A stretch of DNA of 64,000 nt from Mesorhizobium loti (GTDB taxonomy: Bacteria; Pseudomonadota; Alphaproteobacteria; Rhizobiales; Rhizobiaceae): NCBI RefSeq assembly GCF_001510895.1, contig NZ_LPWA01000002.1, positions 62,001 to 126,000 of the forward strand. Reading direction: 5' to 3'. The notes under the pieces were generated by a model. The model worked only from the letters and a program-made list of their open reading frames with translations, ran no database searches and was not told the origin of the DNA. A program made the position numbers and the translations under genes. This document shows, piece by piece, positions 35,706-44,430 of the stretch. How positions within the stretch are numbered: the first letter of the stretch is position 1; the number at the start of each line of letters is the position of its first letter.

Positions 35706-35738
35706 TGAAAAAACATTTGTGCGTCAATTGTTTTTTCA
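35706..35738. promoter_or_regulatory. Strong dyad operator between uxaA-type gene and gntR
   Basis: TGAAAAAACATTTG (35706-35719), a 5-bp spacer TGCGT, and CAATTGTTTTTTCA (35725-35738). The 14-bp arms have one mismatch. The site lies 76 bp ahead of the dehydratase start and 133 bp ahead of the gntR start. The left half recurs upstream of the sugar-binding-protein gene. Confidence 0.65.
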
Positions 35739-35870
35739 TCGCGGGCCGCGCGCCCTTCGGGCGTGTGGCAAAGCCGGCGAAATCCGATTCCGCATTTCGC
35801 AGGCTTGCGCTAGGAACACCGATCATATCGCGCTTCCGGCCGGCCGCCGCAAGCGTTAGGGATACGGGGC

Positions 35871-36773
35871 ATGTCGAAGAGCAACAACGTCTACAAGGAC
35901 GCCTTCAACCGCGGGCTGCGGCTGCTCGACGAAACCAAGAGCCTGCCGTCGGAACCCGAGCTTGGAACGCTGCTTGGCGTCAGCCGCACCACGGTGCGCA
36001 GCATCCTTTCACGCATGGAAGAGACCGGCCTGATCGCCTGGAACAAGCGCAACAAGACGGTGCTGCGGGCGCCGAAGCCGGAAGATTTCTTCCCCGAGGA
36101 AGAGACCGATTCGCTGGCCGAGATCATCGAGCGCTCCTTCATGCGCCGGCTGCTTGCCGGCGGCGCCGAGGCTGGCATGCAGATCAACGAGCTGGAGCTG
36201 GCGCGCGAGATCGGCGTCGGCACCACCAGCGTGCGCGAATTCCTGATCCGCTTCTCGCGCTTCGGCCTGATCGAAAAGCGGCGCAACAGCCATTGGGTGC
36301 TGAAGGGCTTCACCCGCGCCTTCGCGCTGGAGCTGACCGAAATCCGCGAAATGTTCGAGCTGCGTTCGGCGGCCGCCTTCGTGGCGCTGCCGGAGGAGAG
36401 CGCGGTCTGGGCCGATCTCGACAGGCTGGAGGAGGAACACCGCCAGCTGGCAAGCGAGATCGCCACCCGCTTCAACGAATTCTCCGAGCTCGACGAGCGT
36501 TTCCACCGGCTGATCCACCGCGCCTCGCACAACCGCTTCATCGTCGATTTCTACGACGTGATCGCGATGATCTTCCATTACCACTACCAGTGGAACAAGG
36601 CGCAGGAACGCGAACGCAACGAGGTCGCGATCCAGGAGCACTTGGCCTATATCGCGGCGCTGAAATCGCGCGATCCGGGCAAGGTCGACACCGCCTGCCG
36701 GAGGCACCTGAAGTCGGCGCGCCAGACGCTGCTGAGCTCCATTCCGGAAGGGCGGCAGGTACAGCCCGCCTGA
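35871..36773 (+). CDS. GntR/FCD regulator with two tandem winged-helix domains
   Basis: A 300-residue regulator, about 60-70 longer than ordinary FadR-type proteins. A first GntR-like helix-turn-helix is at about 25-65 (LPSEPELGTLLGVSRTTVRS). A second complete one is at about 98-145 (INELELAREIGVGTTSVREF). An FCD domain follows (FNEFSELDERFHRLIHRASHN with metal-binding D/H; HLAYIAAL near 250). The ATG at 35871 is not preceded by a clear Shine-Dalgarno, but the frame upstream is not coding. It is divergent from the UxaA-type gene and probably controls the whole sugar cluster. Confidence 0.85.
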   Translation: MSKSNNVYKDAFNRGLRLLDETKSLPSEPELGTLLGVSRTTVRSILSRMEETGLIAWNKRNKTVLRAPKPEDFFPEEETDSLAEIIERSFMRRLLAGGAEAGMQINELELAREIGVGTTSVREFLIRFSRFGLIEKRRNSHWVLKGFTRAFALELTEIREMFELRSAAAFVALPEESAVWADLDRLEEEHRQLASEIATRFNEFSELDERFHRLIHRASHNRFIVDFYDVIAMIFHYHYQWNKAQERERNEVAIQEHLAYIAALKSRDPGKVDTACRRHLKSARQTLLSSIPEGRQVQPA

Positions 36774-36875
36774 TGCGGCGCATCGCGCCGCGTTGCCGCA
36801 GCCCGGTTTTGCCGATTTTCCGGCCGCCGGCCCCATGCTAGGGTCGATGAGTAGCTGCGAAAAAGAGACAGTCCG

Positions 36876-37250
36876 TTGAATATCCGGCTGAGACGATGGA
36901 GCATGCCGGCCGCGTTCGTCGCGGCGCTGCTGCTGCTGTGCCAGTCGGCGCTCGGCGCCTTCGCCTTCGGCGCGCCCTCGCAGCTCGATGCTTTCGGCAA
37001 CGTCATCTGCACGCATGAGGGAGCGGTCAAGCTTCCAGGCGATGATCCGCATCAGCAGCACATGCCGGCCTGCTGCTCGCTCGGCTGCAGCATGGTTTCG
37101 GTGGCGCATCTGCCGCCGCTGGGCACCGGCGCCTTTGCTAGGCCCCTGGCGCTCGAGGCCGTCGCTTTCCCGCCTCCGGCCTTCCGGCATATCGACTTCG
37201 CCCGCGACCGCTCTCCCGCCAATCCGCGAGCGCCGCCGGGAACGGTCTGA
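36876..37250 (+). CDS. DUF2946-type secreted protein
   Basis: A 124-residue protein with a signal peptide (NIRLRRWSMPAAFVAALLLL, cleavage near 27). The mature part has a pattern of Cys and His (VICTHEG, HQQHMPACCSLGCSM) suited to metal binding; DUF2946 proteins are often encoded beside copper genes. The start is probably TTG 36876, giving a positively charged signal-peptide n-region; ATG 36903 is possible. It is the first gene of the copper-handling set, 95 bp ahead of the PCuAC gene. Confidence 0.7.
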   Translation: MNIRLRRWSMPAAFVAALLLLCQSALGAFAFGAPSQLDAFGNVICTHEGAVKLPGDDPHQQHMPACCSLGCSMVSVAHLPPLGTGAFARPLALEAVAFPPPAFRHIDFARDRSPANPRAPPGTV

Positions 37251-37345
37251 CGGCACGTCCCGCGGAACCTTTCGCGGATGCATTCATCCAAGATCAGACT
37301 GCTCGCGACCGAATGCCGGCGCGACCTCATAGCCATGGAGCAACC

Positions 37346-37876
37346 ATGTCCAATTTTCTTCCTGCAGCGCGCGCGCAGGCTTATCCGCGCGGCTACGAAC
37401 ACCTCGGCCTTGCCGTGTTCGTCCTGCTTCTCCTGCTCGCCTGCGTTCCCGGCGCCCTGGCGCATGAATTCAAGGCCGGCGACCTGGTGATCGGCCACCC
37501 GTGGTCGCGCGCGACCCCGCCCGGCGCCAAGGTGGCCGGCGGTTATTTCACTGTGACCAACAAGGGCAACGCGCCCGACCGCCTGCTGTCGATTTCATCC
37601 GAGATCTCCGACAAGGCCGAGCTGCACGAGATGGGCGTCAAGGACGGCGTCATGACCATGCGGCCGGTCACCGGCGGGCTCGAGATCCCAGCCGGCGGCA
37701 AGGTCGAGCTGAAGCCCGGCGCCTACCACCTGATGTTCTTCGGCCTCAAGCGGCAGCCCAAGCAAGGCGAGAAATTCCCCGCAACGCTCACCTTCGAGAA
37801 GGCCGGCAGCGTCACCGTCGAGTTCGCCGTCGAGGGCATGGGCGAAATGGGCGGCATGGACGATCACGCCGAGTGA
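37346..37876 (+). CDS. Copper chaperone PCu(A)C
   Basis: A 176-residue periplasmic copper(I) chaperone. The N-terminal hydrophobic helix is at about 20-40, and the mature start is HEFKAGDLVIGHPWSRATPP. The copper motif H-x-M-xn-M-xn-H-x-M is visible as LHEMGVKDGVMTMRPV then YHLMFFGL. The C-terminus is Met/His-rich (GMGEMGGMDDH). The family loads the CuA site of cytochrome oxidase. ATG 37346 has GGAG 6-9 bases upstream. It is followed 37 bp later by the DUF1775 gene. Confidence 0.9.
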   Translation: MSNFLPAARAQAYPRGYEHLGLAVFVLLLLLACVPGALAHEFKAGDLVIGHPWSRATPPGAKVAGGYFTVTNKGNAPDRLLSISSEISDKAELHEMGVKDGVMTMRPVTGGLEIPAGGKVELKPGAYHLMFFGLKRQPKQGEKFPATLTFEKAGSVTVEFAVEGMGEMGGMDDHAE

Positions 37877-37913
37877 TCCGTCATCCGCCAATTCGAAATC
37901 AGAGGGACAAGCG

Positions 37914-38432
37914 ATGAAGAAATATCTTTTGGCGGCCGGCGCCTTTTTGACGCTCGGCACGAATGCCGCGCTCGCCCACATCACGCTCGAAACGCAGGAA
38001 GCGGCTGTCGGCTCGACCTACAAGGCTATTCTGCGGGTGCCGCATGGCTGCGAGGGCAAGGCGACGACAGCGGTGCGGGTGCAGGTCCCGGAAGGCGTCA
38101 TTTCGGTGAAGCCGATGCCGAAGCCCGGCTGGACGCTGCAGACCAAGAAGGGCAGATACGAGAAGTCATACCAGCTCTATGGCGAGACGCTGACCACCGG
38201 CGTCAAGGAGGTCGACTGGAGCGGCGGCAATCTGCCGGACGAGTTCTATGACGAGTTCGTCTTCCGCGCTTCGCTCGCGGCCGATCTGCCGTCCGGCCAG
38301 ATGCTCTATTTCCCGGTGGTGCAGGAATGCGGCGACGCCGCAGATCGTTGGATCGAGATTCCCGCCGCAGGTCAGGATGAGGACGCGCTGGAAAATCCGG
38401 CGCCCGGCATCAAATTGCTGCCGAAGAAATGA
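37914..38432 (+). CDS. YcnI-like DUF1775 protein
   Basis: A 172-residue exported protein. The signal peptide ends ALA, giving a mature N-terminus HITLETQEAAVGSTY in which the first histidine would bind copper, as in YcnI. The LRVPHGCEGKATTAVRVQVPEG block is diagnostic. YcnI is a periplasmic or extracytoplasmic copper-binding protein associated with YcnJ, whose homologue follows 7 bp later. Confidence 0.9.
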   Translation: MKKYLLAAGAFLTLGTNAALAHITLETQEAAVGSTYKAILRVPHGCEGKATTAVRVQVPEGVISVKPMPKPGWTLQTKKGRYEKSYQLYGETLTTGVKEVDWSGGNLPDEFYDEFVFRASLAADLPSGQMLYFPVVQECGDAADRWIEIPAAGQDEDALENPAPGIKLLPKK

Positions 38433-38439
38433 TCTCTTG

Positions 38440-40119
38440 ATGGCGCGTCCCATTCGGGCGCGCCGTCGATTCTCGAAAAGACCGCATGAACGCAGCTACT
38501 TTCCCATCCCGCCTGAACCGCCTTCGCATCAGCCTGTCACCAGCAACCTCCTGGCGGCTTTGGTGCTGATGGCGCTGCTGGTGCTGCCGGGTCGCGCGCT
38601 TGCGCATGCGGCGCTGGTCGCGACCGATCCGGCCGATGGCACGGTGGTGATGCAGAGTCCTGCGCATTTCTCGCTGACCTTCAGCGAGCCGGTCTCGCCG
38701 CTGGTCCTCACCTTCGTGCGGCCGGATGGCACGCGGCTTGCGCTGACCTCTTTCCGTCTCAACGACCGGACCGTCGAGATCGACAATCCCGAGACGCTCA
38801 AATCCGGGACGCATGTGCTGAGCTGGCGGGTTATTTCGGAGGATGGCCATCCGGTCGGCGGTTCGGCGCTGTTTTCCATCGGCGCGCCGAGTGCGGCGCC
38901 AGCGGTGGGCGAAGCCGTAGACTGGACACTGCGCGCGGCGATCTGGATCGGAAAGTTCTTTCTCTATGCCGGCCTCTTTCTCGGCGCCGGCGGCGCCTTC
39001 TCTCTCGCCTGGCTCGCCGAATACCGCCGCTGCGGCCGGCGTTTCGTCATCGGCACTTTGCTCTGCGGGCTGGCCGCCGCGCCGTTTTCGCTTGGCTTGC
39101 AGGGGTTGGATGCACTTGGCGCGCCGCTCGCCCGTTTCGCGGCGCCGGTCGTCTGGAAGACGGCGCTTGAGACGAGCTTCGGTTGGACGGTGCTCGTCGC
39201 CTTGATCGCGCTTGGGCTTGCATTGTTGTCCCTCGCCGCACCGCGCACTTTCCGCAAGCTGCTGGCGCTGGCAGGGCTTGTCGGCGTGGGCGGGGCGCTT
39301 GCCGCCAGCGGGCATGCAAGTGTTGCCGAGCCGCAATGGCTGACGCGACCTTTGGTGTTCCTGCACGGCACGGCCATCGCCTTCTGGACCGGCGCGCTGG
39401 CGCCGCTCGGCCTCGTTTTGCGATACCAGCCGGCTGAAGCGAAGGTTTTCCTGCGCCGGTTCTCGCGCGCGATCCTGCCGGTCGTTGCCGTGCTTGCCGC
39501 AAGCGGCATGGTGCTGGCGATCATCCAGGTGCAGACACCGGCTGCGCTGATCGGCACCGCTTATGGTCGCCTGCTGCTTTTGAAACTGGCCTTGCTGCTG
39601 TTCCTGTTCACGCTGGCCTCCGTCAATCGTTGGACGCTGACCGCGCCGGCGGAGGCGGGTGACACGGAAGTGCAGCGGCGACTGGTGCGTTCGATCGGTA
39701 TCGAGATGCTGATCGTGCTCGCTGTCTTCGGTGTTGCCGCCGGCTGGCGCTTCACGCCGCCGCCGCGCGCGCTGGCGATCGCCGCCGCGCAGCCGGTGTC
39801 GGTTCATATCCACACGCTGAAGGCGATGGCTGATCTCAGCATCACGCCCGGCCATGCGGGACAGGTTGCGGCCTCGATGGTCATCATGACCGGCGATTTC
39901 GGGCCGCTGGACGCCAAGCAGGTGACCTTGGTGTTGTCGAAGCCGGATTCCGGCATCGAACCGATCAAGCGGCCGGCGACGAAACCTGGCGACGGCACCT
40001 GGCGTGTCGACAACCTTGTCATTCCGTTGGCGGGTCGCTGGAACGCTCGGCTTGATATCCTCGTTTCGGACTTCGAGATCGTGAAGATAGAAGCGCCGAT
40101 CGACATCAGGGGCGAGTGA
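38440..40119 (+). CDS. CopC-CopD fusion (YcnJ-like copper uptake protein)
   Basis: A ~559-residue protein. A signal/transmembrane segment is followed by a CopC domain (mature start HAALVATDPADGTVV; copper-binding HVLSWRVISEDGHPVGGS). About eight transmembrane helices of the CopD type follow (about 165-460), with a HASVAEP/FLHGTAIAFWTGAL region. A soluble C-terminal YtkA-like domain (about 465-555) ends it. It is likely a copper importer fed by PCuAC/YcnI. The first ~40 codons from ATG 38440 are unusual. An ATG at 38486 in another frame also begins a signal-like peptide, so the true N-terminus may be frameshifted. Confidence 0.85.
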   Translation: MARPIRARRRFSKRPHERSYFPIPPEPPSHQPVTSNLLAALVLMALLVLPGRALAHAALVATDPADGTVVMQSPAHFSLTFSEPVSPLVLTFVRPDGTRLALTSFRLNDRTVEIDNPETLKSGTHVLSWRVISEDGHPVGGSALFSIGAPSAAPAVGEAVDWTLRAAIWIGKFFLYAGLFLGAGGAFSLAWLAEYRRCGRRFVIGTLLCGLAAAPFSLGLQGLDALGAPLARFAAPVVWKTALETSFGWTVLVALIALGLALLSLAAPRTFRKLLALAGLVGVGGALAASGHASVAEPQWLTRPLVFLHGTAIAFWTGALAPLGLVLRYQPAEAKVFLRRFSRAILPVVAVLAASGMVLAIIQVQTPAALIGTAYGRLLLLKLALLLFLFTLASVNRWTLTAPAEAGDTEVQRRLVRSIGIEMLIVLAVFGVAAGWRFTPPPRALAIAAAQPVSVHIHTLKAMADLSITPGHAGQVAASMVIMTGDFGPLDAKQVTLVLSKPDSGIEPIKRPATKPGDGTWRVDNLVIPLAGRWNARLDILVSDFEIVKIEAPIDIRGE

Positions 40120-40120
40120 T

Positions 40121-40238
40121 ATTCAGGTGAGGCTGGCCTGCGAACGGCGATTTCCTGCGCTTCCGGTGCTCACGTACCTTAAGTACGCTCCGCTCCGGTT
40201 CTCGAAAATCACCCTTCTCGGCTCAGCCTGACCTGAAT
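40121..40238. repeat. Palindromic intergenic repeat
   Basis: The ends ATTCAGGTGAGGCTG (40121-40135) and CAGCCTGACCTGAAT (40224-40238) are inverted copies with one mismatch. Inside lies a GTACCTTAAGTAC hairpin with partly complementary flanks. It starts two bases after the CopCD stop. It looks like a dispersed element and may act as a terminator for the copper operon. Confidence 0.7.
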
Positions 40239-40374
40239 CTCGTCTCACCCCAGCGCCACACAATTCGGCGAAGCGGTTGACGCCGCAACGAAGGCCCGTC
40301 AATCATCTTGGGAAGAATGGGCATCCCCACAAATCGCGGCCTCAACAAAAGCATTCGAAAGCAGGGAAGAAACG

Positions 40375-41802
40375 ATGGAAAAAGCCGAAATCGGCCTGAT
40401 CGGCCTTGGCACGATGGGCTCCAACCTGGCGCTCAACATCGCCGAGCACGGGCACCACATCGCCGTCTTCAATCGCACACGATCGCGCACCGATGCCTTC
40501 GTCGAGAGCGCAGGATCGCTGAAGGACAGCATCGTTCCCTGCTACAGCCTGGAGGAACTCGCGGCGGCGATCCGGCCGCCGCGCCCGATCATCATCATGG
40601 TGCTGGCCGGCAAGCCGGTCGACGAGCAGATCGCGGCGCTGCGCGGCGTGCTCTCCAACAATGACATCGTCATCGATGCCGGCAATGCCAATTTCCGCGA
40701 CACGATGCGGCGCTTCTCCGAGCTGTCGGGCTCCGGCCTGACCTTCATCGGCATGGGCGTGTCGGGCGGCGAGGAGGGCGCGCGCCATGGGCCGTCGATC
40801 ATGGTCGGCGGCACGGAAGACTCGTGGAAGCGTGTCGAGAAGGTGCTGACGGCGATCTCCGCCAAGTTCAAGGACGAGCCCTGCGCCGCCTGGCTCGGCA
40901 CCGACGGCGCCGGCCATTTCGTCAAGACCATCCACAACGGCATCGAATATGCCGATATGCAGATGATCGCCGAGATCTACGGCATCCTGCGCGACGGCTT
41001 GGGGATGGGGCCGAAGGAGATCGGCAAGGTCTTCGACGGCTGGAACAAGGGCCGGCTCAACTCCTACCTGATCGAGATCACCGCCAAGGTTCTGGCCGCC
41101 GATGACCCGAAAACCGGCAAGCCGGTGGTCGACATCATCCTCGATCGCGCCGGCCAGAAAGGCACCGGCAAATGGTCGGTCATCGAGGCGCAGCAGCTTG
41201 GCATTCCGGCGACAGCCATCGAGGCGGCGGTGGCGGCGCGCGTGCTGTCCTCGATCAAGGACGAGCGGCAGGCGGCGGAAAAGGCCTATGGTAATATCGG
41301 CGTCGCGAAGATTTCCGGCGACAAGGCTGCCCTTTTGAAGGATCTGGAGCTGGCGCTGTTTGCCGGCAAGATCGCGGCCTACGCGCAAGGCTTCGCGGTG
41401 ATGAGCGGCGCCTCGAAGGAGTTCAACTGGAACCTGCCGATGCCGACCATCGCCAAGATCTGGCGGGCGGGGTGCATCATCCGCTCGCAGATGCTGGACA
41501 CGATGGCCGAGGCTTTCGGCGCGGGTGGCGCTTCGACCAACCTTTTGATGGCGCCGGCCTTCATCACGATGATGAAGGAAGCGCATCCGTCGCTGAGGCG
41601 CATTGTGGCACGGGCCTCCGAGGTCGGCTCGCCGGTGCCGGCGCTGTCATCGGCCCTCGCCTATTTCGACAGCTACCGCCAGGGCCGCGGCACCTCGAAC
41701 CTGATCCAGGCGCAGCGCGATTTCTTCGGCGCGCACGGCTTCGAGCGCATCGGCGAGCAGGGCGCGTTTCACGGGCCGTGGGGGAGTGGCGCTGGCGGAT
41801 GA
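40375..41802 (+). CDS. gnd: 6-phosphogluconate dehydrogenase, decarboxylating
   Basis: A 475-residue enzyme of the pentose phosphate pathway: 6-phosphogluconate + NADP gives ribulose 5-phosphate, CO2 and NADPH. The Rossmann motif is GLIGLGTMGSNLA. The substrate-binding GMGVSGGEEGARHGPSIM is at about 128-145. The catalytic Lys/His region is FVKTIHNGIEY at about 183-193. The C-terminal all-helical domain is complete, with REGNR-equivalent QGRGTSNLIQAQRDFFGAHGFER. Length is normal for the family. It has its own promoter region after the palindrome, with GGGAAGAAACG as ribosome site. Confidence 0.95.
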   Translation: MEKAEIGLIGLGTMGSNLALNIAEHGHHIAVFNRTRSRTDAFVESAGSLKDSIVPCYSLEELAAAIRPPRPIIIMVLAGKPVDEQIAALRGVLSNNDIVIDAGNANFRDTMRRFSELSGSGLTFIGMGVSGGEEGARHGPSIMVGGTEDSWKRVEKVLTAISAKFKDEPCAAWLGTDGAGHFVKTIHNGIEYADMQMIAEIYGILRDGLGMGPKEIGKVFDGWNKGRLNSYLIEITAKVLAADDPKTGKPVVDIILDRAGQKGTGKWSVIEAQQLGIPATAIEAAVAARVLSSIKDERQAAEKAYGNIGVAKISGDKAALLKDLELALFAGKIAAYAQGFAVMSGASKEFNWNLPMPTIAKIWRAGCIIRSQMLDTMAEAFGAGGASTNLLMAPAFITMMKEAHPSLRRIVARASEVGSPVPALSSALAYFDSYRQGRGTSNLIQAQRDFFGAHGFERIGEQGAFHGPWGSGAGG

Positions 41803-41828
41803 GACGCACCGCCATTCTCGCGGAACGC

Positions 41829-42452
41829 CTATTTCAGATATCCGATAACCAGCCGGGCAGCCTCGTCGATGAGCGCTTCGGCCGCTTTATCCGATAGCTT
41901 TTCAGAGTTGTGCAGCACCGCGGTATGGGCCAGCGCCTCGATCGAGGTCACGCACACGAAGGCTGCAAGTCCAGGATCGCGCACGCGTAGCTCGTCGCTG
42001 TGGCTTTCGAGATAGCTCTTGAACAGGGCATGGGCCTCACGGTTGAAGGCCTCCACGTTTTCGAGGCGTCCCGTGCGCGGAATCTGCTCGGCAAGGACAC
42101 GATGCAGCTTGGGGTCGATGCGATGCGCCTCGATCGCGACTGCGATAAGCCTGCGCGCCGCCTTTTCGACCGGCTGCAAGGCGACCTCCGCAAACGCCCG
42201 CCGCACAACCTGCATGATGTCCTGGTTGTGACGATCGATGACGGCGGCAACAAGCGCTTCCTTGCCCGGGTAATACTGGTAAAGCGAGCCGATGCTCACG
42301 CCAGCCTCCGCGGCGATCCGGTTGGTGCTGGCCTTGTCGAAACCGTCCCGGACCAAAATGCGAGCGGTCGCCTCGACGAGCGCGTCCACCGTCGCGCGCG
42401 ACCTCTCCTGAGAGGCGTTCTTCCTAGGATTCGTGAGCGGCTTAGGCGGCAT
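41829..42452 (-). CDS. TetR/AcrR-family regulator
   Basis: A 207-residue repressor. The helix-turn-helix is at about residues 32-60 (ASTNRIAAEAGVSIGSLYQYY), and the C-terminal ligand domain is of the AcrR/TetR_C type. ATG 42452 was preferred over the TTG at 42482 because AGGA lies 5-8 bases upstream. It is convergent with gnd and divergent from the membrane-protein gene at 42541. A dyad in the gap is its likely operator. Confidence 0.87.
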   Translation of the reverse strand: MPPKPLTNPRKNASQERSRATVDALVEATARILVRDGFDKASTNRIAAEAGVSIGSLYQYYPGKEALVAAVIDRHNQDIMQVVRRAFAEVALQPVEKAARRLIAVAIEAHRIDPKLHRVLAEQIPRTGRLENVEAFNREAHALFKSYLESHSDELRVRDPGLAAFVCVTSIEALAHTAVLHNSEKLSDKAAEALIDEAARLVIGYLK

Positions 42453-42483
42453 GTTCCTGCCAGTTCCGATGCGAGTAGACAAT

Positions 42484-42501
42484 TGTGAGCTATCGCTCGC
42501 A
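42484..42501. promoter_or_regulatory. Candidate TetR operator
   Basis: TGTGAGC-TATC-GCTCGCA: 7-bp inverted arms with one mismatch, in the 88-bp gap between the TetR gene and the divergent membrane-protein gene. The position is typical of an autoregulatory TetR site. Confidence 0.45.
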
Positions 42502-42540
42502 TTATGTCCACCAATGCTCTAACGATGCGGATGACGACAG

Positions 42541-42996
42541 ATGCTCTATGAAGTTGTTTTGGGAATCCATGCATACGCCATGTGCGCCGCGTTGCTGTTG
42601 TTCGTGGCGAACGAACTTCTGCTAATTCCCGCCCGAAGAGGGCAGCCAGGGCCGGCCAGAATGGCCTTCTTCGCCAGTCGCTTTGCGGGGCTTCTGGTGG
42701 GCCCCGGTGTGCTTGCCGGCATCGTCCTTGTGTTTCTTGGCGGCTGGTCCCTGCTGACGCCGTGGCTGGTGGCGTCGCTTGCGCTGGTCGCCGCCTTGAT
42801 GGCGGTCGAGCACAGGCTCGTGCGTCCATGGGCGACGCAGGCCCAAGCGGCACTTCGCGGTGCCGTCTCTGCCGTCGAGGTCAAAGCCTTTGCCGGCGAT
42901 AAACGCGCGCTGGTTGGACGTCTAACCATGATCACGCTGTTCGCGCTTATTGTCGCCTTGATGACAGCGAAGCCCGAACTGAACCCCTTTGCATGA
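42541..42996 (+). CDS. DUF2269-like integral membrane protein
   Basis: A 151-residue protein with four hydrophobic helices (about 5-27, 45-70, 74-92 and 128-146), the size and layout of DUF2269 predicted membrane proteins. The N-terminal GIHAYAMCAALLLF contains a membrane histidine. The function is unknown. It is divergent from the TetR gene, so it is probably the repressor's target. The downstream neighbour is the convergent LacI gene. Confidence 0.65.
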   Translation: MLYEVVLGIHAYAMCAALLLFVANELLLIPARRGQPGPARMAFFASRFAGLLVGPGVLAGIVLVFLGGWSLLTPWLVASLALVAALMAVEHRLVRPWATQAQAALRGAVSAVEVKAFAGDKRALVGRLTMITLFALIVALMTAKPELNPFA

Positions 42997-43021
42997 GGAT
43001 CGCGGTCCGAAAGGCGCCGCG

Positions 43022-44077
43022 TCACTGGCCTTCCGAATGCCGGTAGGCCTGGACCTCGCCGGGCGTGCTGAGTGACTGTAGCGAGCCGGGCGCGGCGCCG
43101 CCGATCCAGCCGAGCACCGCGCGAGCGAGCTCGGAACCGGCGAGCCGGAAATTCTCGTTGACGACCAGCAGTTCCCGCCGGAACAGGTGCAGCAGCTCCG
43201 ACGACTGTTTCGACACCACGTCGACGTCGCGGCCAAGCTTCAGGCCGGCGTCCTCGATGCCGGCGACGACGGCCAGCGTCGCGGCGGCGGCGCTGGAGAC
43301 GATGCCGTCCGGACGGTTGTCGCGGCGCATGAGCTGCGCGGTCCGCATCCTGATCTGATCGATCGTGTGGTCGATGGAGACGGTGTTGAACGGCACTTCC
43401 GAGGCGCCGACTTCGCTCAGCGCATCGGCAAAGCCGTTCACCGTGTGGCCGTAATAGGTGAGGCCGACCGGCGGCGTCACCAAGGCAAGGCGATGCCGGC
43501 CCATGCCGGCGAGATGGCGCACCGCTTCGCCGGCGAAGGCGTAGTTGTCGAAGTCATGGTAAGGGTGCACCAGCCCCATGTCGGTACGGCCATGCGTGGC
43601 GAAGGGGATGCCGCGCTCCAGCATGTAGCGGGCTCGCGGATCGTTGGGCTGCGTGCGTGAAATGATGACGCCGTCGGCGGAGCCCGTCTCGACCAGATAG
43701 CGTACCGGATCCAGCGGGTCCTGCGAACGCGAATAGGGTGTTACGATCAGGTGATAGGGCGTGTCGGCGATCACCTCGGTGACGCCATAGATGATGTCCG
43801 AGACAAAGCTCATCAGCTCGTGCTCTGTGTTGAGCACCAGGCTGATGACGTTGGTCTTGCCGGTCCTCAACCTAACGCCGGCGCGGTTCGGCCGATAGCC
43901 GATCTGCTTGGCGACGAGCTGGACGCGGCGCCTGGTCTCGGCGCCGATCTCGGGCGCATCCTTCAGCGCGCGCGAGACGGTGGTGACGCCAAGCCCGGTC
44001 ATGAAGGCAAGCGTCTTCAGCGTCGGCCGTTCCTTGGCCGACGTGTCGTCGTCCTTATCCCTGGTTCGTCTGTCCAT
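43022..44077 (-). CDS. LacI-family transcriptional regulator
   Basis: A 351-residue repressor. The N-terminal helix-turn-helix is at about 18-65 (TLKTLAFMTGLGVTTVSRAL, hinge IGYRPNRAGVRLRTGKT), and the rest is a periplasmic-binding-protein-like effector domain. It is divergent from a CUT1 sugar transporter. Two identical operator copies, one near each gene start, frame the 385-bp intergenic region. It probably represses the sugar operon and itself until the sugar is present. Confidence 0.92.
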   Translation of the reverse strand: MDRRTRDKDDDTSAKERPTLKTLAFMTGLGVTTVSRALKDAPEIGAETRRRVQLVAKQIGYRPNRAGVRLRTGKTNVISLVLNTEHELMSFVSDIIYGVTEVIADTPYHLIVTPYSRSQDPLDPVRYLVETGSADGVIISRTQPNDPRARYMLERGIPFATHGRTDMGLVHPYHDFDNYAFAGEAVRHLAGMGRHRLALVTPPVGLTYYGHTVNGFADALSEVGASEVPFNTVSIDHTIDQIRMRTAQLMRRDNRPDGIVSSAAAATLAVVAGIEDAGLKLGRDVDVVSKQSSELLHLFRRELLVVNENFRLAGSELARAVLGWIGGAAPGSLQSLSTPGEVQAYRHSEGQ

Positions 44078-44176
44078 TCGTCCCGCCCATCAGGCGCATA
44101 GCAGCCGCGAGGCCGACCGGCAATCGTGCGCGTTGACATTTGCGCGGCTTTTCAGCTCGTGACACGGTTCAATATA

Positions 44177-44190
44177 CTGAAACGTTACAG
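44177..44190. promoter_or_regulatory. LacI-type operator O1
   Basis: CTGAAACGTTACAG, a near-palindrome centred on AACGTT (the LacI-family core carries a central CG). It lies 100 bp ahead of the lacI-type gene. The exact reverse complement occurs at 44431-44444. Confidence 0.65.
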
Positions 44191-44430
44191 ATTGCCAACG
44201 CCCGCGACCGGGCGGTAGAGCGCGATCTTTGCGGTCAGGGACGAAGAAGTGGGTCGAAAGCCACTGGAATCGCAAAGAAATCTCAGTTTCTTGCGGTTTT
44301 TGGCACCAATCAATCAAGCGGATTGCCGTTGAGCCCTTCCAAGAACAGGATTTTGTTCGCGTCCCGAAAAAATCTCATATCACTGTCATTCGAGGGGTTG
44401 CCTCCGCCTGCCATTTGCCGTATCGAAAAT

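Noticed and set aside
38410..39855. 481-codon minus-strand open frame opposite the CopC-CopD gene
   Set aside because: Extremely Arg/Gln/Gly-rich, no motifs, and the plus-strand protein has clear domains.
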